From positions 2,501 through 34,871 of the forward strand of contig JAHBMJ010001010.1 in NCBI GenBank assembly GCA_018398765.1: 32,371 nucleotides of DNA. The letters run 5' to 3'. The notes under the pieces were generated by a model, which saw nothing but the letters and a program-made list of their open reading frames with translations, did no database searches and was not told the origin of the DNA. Below, in pieces: positions 12,520 through 22,001 of the stretch. A program made the position numbers and the translations under genes. The stretch is from Chromera velia. Its lineage: Eukaryota > Sar > Chromeraceae. Every line of letters starts with the position of its first letter. Within the stretch, counting starts at the first letter, position 1.

Positions 12520-14266
12520 CTGTGTGCGTGCGTCTGTGTGTGTGCGTCTGTGTGTGTGCGTCTGTGTGTGTGCGCGTCTGTGTGTGTGCGTCTGTGTGTG
12601 TGCGTCTGTGTGTGTGTATGTGTGTGTGTGCGCGCGCGTGTGTGTGTGTCCGTGCGTGTGTGTCCGTGTGCGTGTCCGTGTGTGTGTGAGTGTGAGTGTG
12701 GCGCTGTGGCGTGCGGGCGGGCGTGTGTTTGTGTGTATGTGTGTGTGTGCCGCGTGTCTATTTGTGTCATGCGCTCTCTCTGCATCTGCTTATGAGGGGC
12801 GGAAAAGGTCTTGCATTCACTTTGTGTGTGTGTCTGTGGAGTCGGAGTTTCTCGTGTCCTGAGTGCGAGCGAACTTTGATAGCAAAGGACGACGCACTCG
12901 ACTTTTCTCTCTTCTCGCTCTTTTTCTTCATCTTCTTGCAGGCGGGTTCATGGTGGTTGTTGCGGTGATGATGATTGTGCTGCAACTGATGGGTTGCAGG
13001 TGGACGAGCACCAGCTGTGAGTAGAAAGAAAAGAAGGGCGCCCGAAGTTTCCTCTCCCAGTCTTCCGATCCTCTTTCTACAATGTGTCGTCTCCCATTTT
13101 GAAGTTTCCACACAGCGCTGACCGCAACAGAAACAGCACCCCTGCAGTCGTGCACGAGTCGGGGAGAGAGAGAGAGAGAGAGAGCCCGACTGGACCCGAT
13201 ACATGATGAGTCGGCCGACAGAAACAGATTGCATTGTTGTTCGAACACTCGGATTCTTTTTTCATCCACATGTGTATCTGTGTTTGTGCCTGCCTTTCTG
13301 TTTGTGCTCTTTTTTGGTGTCTGTCTGCAGTCAAGCGGCACCCCACCTTTCCTGACCTCCCTGCGTACGAATTTGTTCCCGAGAACCGACGTCAGTCTGT
13401 GAGCGAGTGGGGAAGGGCTTGGACGGCGGAGGGATGGAGGGGAGAAGTACTCTGCATCCTCGCATTCTGATTTTCATCTGTTCTCAACATGGAGACGTGC
13501 CGAAGTAGGGAAATCGATTTTTCTGCCCGTCTTTCAGTTCGACTCCTTTGCTGTCTATGGGTCTGTTTGACTGGCTGTCTTCTGCCTGCAATTTAGCAAA
13601 TCTGCATGCGGTTGCTCCTCAAAGCATCAGCCTCCCATCTTTTCTGCCCTGTCTTCTCTTCACCGTTCTTTTCCTTTCCTGTCTTCCTTTCTTCCTTCCT
13701 TCCTGCAGTCCCTCCTGTGAAGAGTTCGATGGACATTGCGGGCATGGACCAGGCAGCAGCACCGAGGTTAACGGAGAACGGGGGGAGGCAGGGGACGGTA
13801 GATTTCGGGGGGGGAGACGGGGGGGACAACGGGGTCGATGGAGCGGCGGCAGTCTTTGGGGGTGGGAACACTCCTCTCGACACAGGGGTTGAGGGTGGAG
13901 TACCGGAGCTGCGGGTTTCTGCAGAGGGGAGGGGGGGAAGAGGCAAAGAGGGTCAGGCAGGTTGATGGATACCTTGGAGGCAGAGAGAGAGACGGACTGT
14001 CCTTGCATGGCCCGCTCTCTCTTTATTGTGCGTTTCGAACGCTTCTTGAAGCAGGGTCTGGAGACTTTCTTTTTTTCGACTTCTCTCCTGCTTCCCATCC
14101 GTCTATTCTTTGCAGCATCGTTTCTTCTCTGTGCCTTCCGCCACCCCTCTTGTCGCATACATGTTGACTTGCGTCCGAATTTGCCGGTCTAGTTATGTCC
14201 CATGCATGTTTAGGCTTAGGATTAGGCTCAGGATCAATCTCCCGCCCTCGGGGGTGCACCAAGGTA

Positions 14267-14325
<59 letters not shown>

Positions 14326-14332
14326 CTGTCTG

Positions 14333-14392
<60 letters not shown>

Positions 14393-15635
14393 TGTGTGCG
14401 TGTGTGTGAGTGCAGACGGACGACCCGATGGGCCCTCCTCTTCAGCCGCCGCCGCCGCCAACGGCTTCCCGTCTCCCAGTGAGGCCGCCCCCTCCCGACT
14501 CGGGGAAAAAAGTGCCCCGGCAAAGAAAACTCTTGGGGTGTCAGAGGGCAGCCTGGGCCCTTCCCCGGTCCGCAGTCTCCAAGCAGACCATCCCGCATCC
14601 TCCCCCTCCATTCACGCACAGACCCCTGCTGGCCCCTTCTCCGGCCCTTCCCAAGAGAAAATCCCCGCAATCGCCGATGCAGCCACACTCCTCCAAGACA
14701 TGGGGGCAGATCCCGAGAGCGCCTCTGCGTCGCGACGCCGACCTGTGCCCCAGACTCTGGGAGGTGACACAGGTCCCATTGTGCAGGACATGGGGGTGGA
14801 CTCGGAGGAAGAGGAGCGGGTCCTCAGGCAGGTAGCGTCTGCAGTTGCTGACCAGGAACTGTCTGCGCAGAGACAGGCAGGGAGACGGGTATTGATACGG
14901 CCGGGGGGGGCAGAGGGCTCTCACGGGGCGTCCATTCCCCCCAGTGACACAGGCAACCCCCTTGGTTTCTCTTCCGTCTCCGCCTCCCCCTCTGACGGTA
15001 ACACCGCCGTGAGGGTTCCCCTACAGGGACCGCTTTTGAATTCCCACCGTCCGCCTTCTAAAGGACGAGAAGATGAGCCTGCCGCGCCTGTCTCTGTAGA
15101 CAGACCTCGACAGCCGTCTCCCGGTGCCTCCTCCCCTTCCCATCGGGGCAGGATAGGCAGTGAATCAGACAGGGATAGAGACAAAGACAAAGAGAGAGTT
15201 GGCAATGGAAAACCCATCCTCTCCTTGTGTTCCCAGACCGCACATCCTCCTGCTACCGTTACCGTTCCCCCGCTCCCTCTGATCAATTTCGAGCGGAGAC
15301 CGCGCAAGCCGAGTGAGGACAACCCAGTGACTGCCTCAGTTGCTGGAGAGAGGGAGTCACAGGCAGCACTTCAGAGAGACGACTCGAGAGCGTCGGGATG
15401 CGAAGCCGGATTGGACCTTCTGGCGGAGGATCCGATTCTGCATGGGGAAGGGGGGGGGGCAGTGAGTGGGAATGTTCATTCAGGCAACTCGCCTTCGTTC
15501 GAGTTTAACGATTCCTCCCACTGTCTCTGTGACTCGTTGGACTTCTCTGTTGATGGAAGGCTGAGACCTTCAGTCGGCAGGTTGCGGAGCGAGTCTGAAT
15601 GCAGAAGGAGTCAGATGGAGGAGGGGCGGTTGTGA
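10584..15635 (+). CDS. CDC50/LEM3 family P4-ATPase (lipid flippase) beta subunit, long-tailed
   Basis: CDC50 proteins escort P4-ATPase flippases out of the ER and are needed for their activity. Exons: 10584-10797, 10895-11355, 11750-11912, 12236-12343, 12942-13016, 13331-13390, 13709-13960, 14416-15635, predicting 850 residues with phases matching at every junction. The start is the first of two tandem ATGs. TM1 is at about 59-78. The ectodomain has possible N-glycosylation sites (NTS at 89, NGT at 94) and [14 protein letters not shown] at 114-127. It also has [14 protein letters not shown] and a [13 protein letters not shown] stretch. TM2 is at about 300-333. The CDC50 core normally ends soon after TM2. 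Here about 500 low-complexity Ser/Pro/Gly/Glu-rich residues follow, with two related motifs ([10 protein letters not shown] and [10 protein letters not shown]). The weakest junction is the exon 7 donor (GTTGAT); if it is wrong, the tail is shorter. Confidence 0.88.
11356..11749 (+). other. CDC50 intron 2
   Basis: It has a GTCAGT donor after an Arg codon and a CTGCAG acceptor. A short GACA/AACA microsatellite (11365-11397) starts just after the donor. Frames through it are shadows. Confidence 0.75.
12404..12770. repeat. (TC)n then (TG)n microsatellite in CDC50 intron 4
   Basis: About 30 bp of TC is followed by more than 300 bp of TG with CG steps and TGCG/TCTG interruptions. It fills most of the 598-bp intron 12344-12941. 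The alternating purine-pyrimidine tract creates long false Cys/Val frames on the plus strand and Thr/His frames on the minus strand. Confidence 0.95.
13163..13184. repeat. (GA)n microsatellite in CDC50 intron 5
   Basis: A short GA run lies between the exon at 12942-13016 and the exon at 13331-13390. Confidence 0.9.
14265..14410. repeat. (TC)n/(TG)n compound microsatellite next to an acceptor
   Basis: Two TC blocks and two TG blocks lead straight into the TGCAG acceptor of CDC50 exon 8 at 14415. The TC parts may serve as the polypyrimidine tract. Confidence 0.9.
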
Positions 15636-16911
15636 ACGAATACACTCCTCTTGTCGTCTGTCTCTCCTCTGTCTGCATTGAGAGTCGAGACTCCGCATTC
15701 TTTCCCGTTTCTCCCGTTCTCCGCTCTCTCCTTCTCTTTTCCTTGTCACGTGTGCACGTGAAGAATTGAGAAACGATGCTCTGCCGAATATGTATCGTGC
15801 AGGCATGGACAGGTTCTCTGTCTGTCCGCTCATGTGTTTCGTCTCTAACTTGAAGCTTGCCAAGGAGGAGCTTTGTTCGGAAGTTTGGCAGAGAAGTAGA
15901 CGGGGGGTCTTCTTCTCCCGCATTTTGTCTGGATTGATCGTGTCATCCTCTTTTTGAGGCGCCCCCGCCGCACCTCTCTTGCTCCCCTGGGCGATCGGTC
16001 CTTTGAGGTTACTTCAGCGATGACCAACCGTCTGACCTTATCAATAAGCTATCATATGACAAATCTTCTGGGTGCACGTGCAACAGTCTAAGGAGTCAAA
16101 GATAGAGACGTCACAAGAGATGTCAGTGTGCATGACAGCAGTGTGAGTGTGACTATGGGTCTACAACTATCTACAACGAAGGCGTGGACCTGTATATCTA
16201 CTATGTAGAGACCTATGTAAAAAATGCATATACTTCTGAATCGAAGTTCTGATAATATGTTAAATAAGATGCAATCGTCAACACAAAGTTTGAACAATTA
16301 AGTTGTATTAACTTTTAAGAGCATACAGCTCTAAACCCTAGGTTCTCTAGCTGTACGAACATAAATAGCTTATAGCTAGACGTCCATAGGCGTTATTAAC
16401 TCATTGCCCCCGGCCTGAACAAAAAAAAACGCATTATTTTACTATGCGTCATTTTATTAATTATACATTGCATACCTAATACTAGCTGCATATTTTGAAC
16501 CGGATTCAGTGTTTCACATCAAAACATAGTACGTTACAGAACTTATGTATATTACATAATGAGTAAATCACGTTTTTTGCTATGCTGATTCATTACCCCT
16601 TACCACGGCAATACATTGAGCTTAGCATTGAAAACGGTCAACGCACCCTTCCGAAGAGAGTATTTGCATGCAAACGCACGTTACCTGTACATTTCATCCT
16701 TTGCTTGTCGTTCTCAAGAAGAGTAAACAAAAACACGGTGCGTTAAAGAAAGAAAACAGGCCAGCGGAGGAAGGACATGAAAATCTTTATGAGTCTGCGG
16801 TGCGACTCTGCGAGTCGGCTGGACTCGGAGGGAGAAGGCGGGAAAGTGAATCTACTTTTTTGTCTGAAGTGACCTTCCTCCCTCTCTCTCTTCTTCCACC
16901 CTCCCCTAGAC
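15636..16911. other. Spacer with an AT-rich island
   Basis: No supported gene. 15636-15960 is the likely 3' UTR and flank of the CDC50 gene. From about 16020 to 16640 the base composition shifts to AT-rich. Two similar words, TCATTGCCCC near 16401 and TCATTACCCC near 16590, stand out, but I found no paired terminal repeats to call an element. Confidence 0.5.
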
Positions 16912-17038
16912 CCTCCCGTTGTACTGGCAGCAGCAGCAGCCGCCGCAGGAGCACTCGCGGCACCGCCTCCGTTCTTCCGTATGTCGCCCTGAGGATCCAT
17001 AGTCTCGTCCGTCTCTTGTTGCTCTTGTTTCAGAACAT
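16912..17038 (-). CDS. Exon-like stretch, unassigned
   Basis: On the minus strand a CTGTCTGCAG acceptor precedes a frame reading VLKQEQQETDETMDPQGD, followed by a Gly-rich part, poly-Ala and STTGG, ending at a possible donor (GTCTAG) near 16911. The hydrophilic start with a low-complexity Ala run looks like an exon of a real protein. No neighbouring exon could be linked to it, and repeats lie upstream. I cannot name the product. Confidence 0.25.
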
Positions 17039-17908
17039 CTGCAGACAGCGTCAAGGGTGGACAGGGCAGACGCTCATCTTATCAGACTATTGCTTTGAGG
17101 CAGAATGGAAGAGAACCGCGAAGGGCAGAATCACGTGACCTGCTTTTAGTCATGAATCATTCTTCTTGTCTCTTCGGTGAAACTTGAAGAGACCAAAATT
17201 ACATTCCCTTCGATTAATTTTGGTTGCAAGAGTCCCTTTGAAAATGTTGGCAGAGAAAATGAGCGAAAGAGAGAGCACTAGAGAATAAGAGAGAGAGGCA
17301 GAAACAAGAAAGAGAGAGAACCGAGGAAGGAACGGTGGAAGAAAGGAAAGAAAGAAAGACAGGCAGACCAGATCGTTCTCTTTTCCTTTTTCTCTTTCCT
17401 TTCAGATAGACATATATTTCTTCTTCTTCCTTCCTTTCAGACCGACAGACTATGCGTTTCTTCTTTTCCCTTCCTTTCAGACCGAAAGACTATGTGTTTC
17501 TTCTTCTCCCCTCTTTTCTTCATGGACACAACAGACAAAAAGAAAGAAAGAACGAAAACACAGGAACAGAACAAACAAGAGATAGACAGAGAGACAGACA
17601 GACAGACTATATCGTCTTTTCTTTTCCTTTCTCTCTTTCTCCATTCTGTTCTGTTCTTTTCTTTCTTCTTTTGGCGCACTCTCTCAGTGGAAGGGTACCA
17701 GAGCTCTAGACAGACAGACAGACTATATCGTCTTTTCTTCACTTCACTTTTTTCAAATCGCTTCCTTTCTTTCGGACAGACAGGCAGACAGACAGACAGA
17801 CAGACATACAGACAGATAGACAGATATACAGACAGACTATATGTTTCTTCTTCTCCCTTCTTTTCTTCAGACAGACAAACAGAAAGAGAGACAGACAGAT
17901 AGACAGAC

Positions 17909-17945
<37 letters not shown>

Positions 17946-18341
17946 CACAAACAAGCAGACACAGACAGACAGACACAGATGAACAAACAGAGCCTTCCTC
18001 TCATTCTCTTCTATTTTCTTCTTTTCTTTTGGCGCGCTCTCAGTGGAAGGGTACCAGAGCTCCAGGCCTTGAGTCGTACCCTGCGGCCCTTCACTGCCCA
18101 GTGCAAGGTTGCCCTCTTGCACTTCCACATTCTTTCCATCTGAACGAGTTCGTTTCTTTTCATTTCCTTTCGCATAGGGACCTTCTACAAGGAGTTCGTT
18201 TTCAGTATTTGCCACTTTCTTCTTCTGGGGTTCCCTTTATTTTTAATTTCTTCTTCTGGGGTTCCCTTTTTGAGTCGATGACACAAACAGAAGCAAAATC
18301 CCTCTCTACTTGTTGGATCTCTTCTTTTGACCGCCCGTCTA
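17039..18341. repeat. Block of GACA and CTTT microsatellites with internal duplications
   Basis: (GACA)n runs at about 17583-17607, 17708-17731, 17775-17836 and 17869-17982 alternate with CTTT/CTTC-rich blocks. A unique-looking segment with TTGGCGC and GTGGAAGGGTACCAGAGCTC occurs at 17671-17706 and again at 18029-18062. A GACTAT..GTTTCTTCTT segment occurs near 17448, 17487 and 17835. No gene is supported. Confidence 0.85.
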
Positions 18342-18371
18342 GATGGAAAGAATGCGTGTGCGTGTAGGCAT

Positions 18372-18412
<41 letters not shown>

Positions 18413-18440
18413 CTTGTGCGTGTGCGTATGTGTGTGTGAC
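18372..18440. repeat. (TG)n microsatellite
   Basis: A TG dinucleotide run with a few TGCG interruptions. Confidence 0.92.
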
Positions 18441-18574
18441 TACTCACAAGTATAAGGACCTGCAAGGAAATACCTTCTTTGAGGAAACGAGAAAAGATAA
18501 CAGGCTATTCAAAAATAACCAGGAGGATTTCGTCACACGTCGTTGCCATCATATTGGCCATAAGTTGAAATATT

Positions 18575-18770
18575 GTCTTGTCTTCACTTCACTTTTTCCG
18601 AATCGCTTCCTTTCTTTCGGACAGACAAACAGATACACAGACAGACAGACAGACAGACAGACACAGACAGACAGACAGGCAGGCAGACAGACAGACAGAC
18701 AGAGAGCGAGAGAGAGAGAGAGAGAGAGAGAAGAAGAGAGGAAGAGAGGAAGAGAGGAAGAGAGAACAAA
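18575..18770. repeat. (GACA)n then (GA)n/(GAAGAGAG)n array
   Basis: The block begins with a second copy of the segment TCTTCACTTCACTTTTT...CGCTTCC seen at 17735-17765, runs into GACA repeats, then GA and GAAGAGAG repeats. Confidence 0.88.
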
Positions 18771-19095
18771 AGAAACACAGAAAGAACGGGGAGAAAAGAG
18801 CAAAGAAAAGCCAAAGAGTGAGCGTCTGCTTCAGGCTTTCCCTTTCGATGGACCTCTGCAGCCTACGGATACATATATTCATGCAAAGAAAAGCGCAGGG
18901 AAAGTAAAATGGAGAGACGCCGCAAGTAAGAAGCACGACAGGCAACTGCACAGAAAAATGCAGATCAGAGAAATCCCCTTCCCCTACAAGAAAGAAAGCA
19001 AAAGCCAAGTACTGACCTTGGCGCATCTCATCGTCATCCTCCCTGCCTCTCTCCTCTTCGCCCGAGATAACTTCCGCTGATTTGGGTGCCTCCTC

Positions 19096-20237
19096 CTAAC
19101 CCCCCCCACCCTCCTTAAATGAAGTGAACAACTGGTTCATCAGCGAATTGTAGTCCTGTCCACCCGCACCAGCACCAGTGCCACTGGCCCAAATCTCTTC
19201 TCCACCCCCACCAGAGGCGTATCTTTGGCCCAGTGAGAGCAGGAGAGGGAAGGAAGGCTCTGGTGCCGCTCCCTCTAGTTTCGTTCTAAGTATAGAAGGA
19301 ACCTCAGTTCTTCCTACACCCTCAGCACCCTCCTCCCTCTTTATGTGACCAAATCCCGCTGACGGACTCAAGGCCCCAAGGCCAGACACTGGATTGTTGG
19401 GCCCAAAAGCTGACGCAGAACTCTGAGGCTTGACCCCCTCCACCTCCTCCACTTTCATCCTCTTCCTCACGCCACCCGACTAACCATGTGCGCAGACAGA
19501 GAAGAAAGCCCACCAAGGCCTCACTACAAGGTCGTCCTGCGGATTCAGCTTCAAAGCCTGGCCTCCTCCACATGGAGATCGTGCATGGGAGGGACTGAGG
19601 CCTGCTGACTGAGAGAATGAGACTTGGCAATCGACTTGAACCCGCGCTGGCAGAATCGATGAGTACGCTCTCGAATCAGGCTGTCTGTCCCGTGGCCACT
19701 GAAGAGGAATCAGATGGAACCGAAACGGGATACGGATTGAACAGAAGAGGAAGAAGATGAGGAAGCAGAAGAGTCCTTCTGAATTAAAGTTTCTATACAC
19801 CCCTCAATTCCTTCAATTTCTTCTTTCAACACGTCCACATCTACGTCAAAGTTCAAGAACGATTCACCATCCTTGATGGTCAGCTTCAGAGATGGCTGAT
19901 CAGCATCTCTGTAGATCGGATCATGGATCGCATAACGAAGCTGTTTCACACATTTGCTGTTACTGGCCGGCCCCACCGCCTTCCACAACAACACAACCAG
20001 GTTGATCATCATACTTTGCTTTGCCTTCGTGTCAGCACTGCTCGAAGGCCGACCCTGATAATAGATATGAACCGGAATCAGAGACACCTGCCTCTGAGCA
20101 CACAGGTTCCATAAAACTTCCCCTCCCGGAAACATACCCGATGCAGTCTGTGCATCTGCAGCTCTCCACTCGTTCCAGCGACTGTGAAGTCTGTGTAGGA
20201 CCAGAGCCACATCTTCGTGTGCAGGGCTCTTAAACTT
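19096..20237 (-). CDS. Unrecognised protein, two long coding-like blocks
   Basis: The first block (about 20237 down to 19710, 175 codons plus stop) is open after a possible AAAAG acceptor. It reads KFKSPAHEDVALVLHRL, continues through LVVLLWKAVGPAS and DGESFLNFDVDVDVLKEEIE, and ends in a Ser run. The second block (19470-19096, 124 codons) is rich in Gly, Glu and Pro and ends NSLMNQLFTSF followed by a Gly-rich C-terminus. They may be exons of one gene joined by an intron between about 19740 and 19470 (a GTATCC donor at about 19735 is possible), or two separate pieces. Minus-strand frames are also open from 20.24 to 20.70 kb, so an upstream exon may lie there. The amino-acid pattern looks like real coding sequence, but I recognise no family. 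Confidence 0.45.
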
Positions 20238-20739
20238 TTACGAGAAACAGACACTCCAATAGTTGTCCGCTCCATTTCTGTGAACATCTCTGCAAATAAC
20301 AGACATTTCAATGGAACCGAGGGAAATCGCACTCCATCCTTGCCCGAGCGTCCCCAAACATATTTCCATGAACGCGCCCTTCGTCTGCCCTTGTTGATAT
20401 GCAGTCAGTACCAGACTGTTCGGGATTTTCCCTTTCTGGTTGTGGAAGGAAGGAGGCCAAAAGTCTGCGAACAGATATCCGTTGAGAGGCAGGAGGGATC
20501 TGGACAAAAAATGCACAAAAACGATGACAGAGAATTTTGGGAGGGAGTGCTGCAGTTTTATGATGCCACTCTCCATGGACAAACAGGAAGATGAAGACCT
20601 GTGAGGGAACATCGCAAGGAGAAATCAAAATGCGGGGAGATAGAATTGGGTATTCCGAGTCATAAGATTGGCAGAAGCAGAAAAAGGGATGCAGACTGTC
20701 ATTTGGCACAGATACATTCTGAGACCACATAACAAAGTA

Positions 20740-22001
20740 AGTCTGGACGAGAAGTTCTATGCTGCCGTCGGTCCGTAGGAGCAGACAAGACAGAAAGGCG
20801 CACGGAGATGCGAAGCCCTGTTCTCAGTCGCCTATAAAGTTGCGAAAACCCCAAAAAAGCCACCGCTTTTCACGCTGGCATCGATCAGAACTCGCAGCCA
20901 GGGGAATGTAGGGAATTTTCCACTTGATGGTCGATGATCGATGCCGAGCGTTGTGATTCTTTGTGGTCCTTTGTTCGATCCGGATCATAAAGTCAATCCG
21001 CATCGGCACTGCAATAGGCTGCTTACTGCGCGTGCGCAGGGGGGGCTGCATGGAGAGCTATAGGGGGGCGGGCCACTAGGCGGAGCTATAGGCATACACA
21101 GCCGAAAAAAAAGACCGCGTCCCCCTCACGACATGCAATTCTTGCACCCATGCAGTTTTAGTTTTGCAGGCCAATGCAATGCACTGTGATTAGCTGTGAT
21201 ACATGCTGTGATACTCGAGCCGCATTGAACTTGACTGAAGTTTTTTTTTTTTAATGCCCAACCTAACGCTAAAAAAATTAAATGCACTCGGTTTAGTCCC
21301 ATAATTGACCTCTAGGAGTTAAACTTTACTAAACTTGATAGTACTTGATAATACAAATTGATACTCAATCACCAGTGTATTACTCGACTAGCCTATTTTG
21401 TATAACTATAGTATAATAAATCCATATTAATCCATATTAAACAATATTAAACAATCAATAAGTTCCTTGTTTATCAAATATAAAAGAGAACTAAAGAGAA
21501 CATATAAATGGTGGAGGAAAAAAAAAAGGTCAACAACGTTTAACTTTTTGAATTGTGATTCCGGCCTTTTCATCATGAAATTGACATAAATATAGTTTAA
21601 TATAGTTAGTACAGTCTGCAAGTTTCACTACCGCTCTGCTGTTTCGATCACTCATGAGCTTCTCATGGCAAGAAAATTAGGAAAACATGCGCGACTTTGA
21701 CAGGTGTAACTCGATGGCCACTGGTTTCGCCCCAGCTAGCTAGAAAGGCGTGGCCATGCATAAATCAGCGGATACGAGGAAGAATGGACGGGCAGACGAG
21801 GGCACCCGGGTGTCCGTCCGAAAGGAAGAAGAGGTAGATGCTCAGAGGACAAGTGCACAAAAGACAGGGCAATATGCGAACTGCCTCCAAGGTGTCGCCT
21901 CTCTTTCCCCCCACCTCTGCCAATCACAACGCGAGTACCCAATCCCCCTGAACTCCCTGATTTCTCGCAGTCCATCCTTCAACGTCCATAGCCCCTTCGA
22001 C
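20740..22001. other. Spacer, AT-rich in its second half
   Basis: No supported gene. GGAGCTATAGG appears twice (about 21053 and 21082). From 21230 to 21620 the DNA is AT-rich with small tandem words (ATCCATATTA, then ACAATATTAA, each twice at 21419-21455). Confidence 0.5.

Noticed and set aside
12195-12862. Several long plus-strand ORFs rich in Cys and Val, and a minus-strand Thr/His ORF
   Set aside because: They are translations of the (TG)n/(TC)n microsatellite inside CDC50 intron 4.
14023-14688. Minus-strand ORF of 221 codons
   Set aside because: It is antisense to CDC50 intron 7 and exon 8, and half of it is microsatellite translation.
16326-16345. Telomere-like AAACCCTA word
   Set aside because: It occurs only once and is not repeated.
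16380-16620. piggyBac-like element suggested by TTAA-rich DNA and CATTRCCCC words
   Set aside because: No matching inverted ends or TTAA pair could be found.
17437-18215. Long minus-strand ORFs rich in Cys, Leu, Ser and Val
   Set aside because: They are produced by GACA/CTTT repeats; no domain or splice logic supports them.
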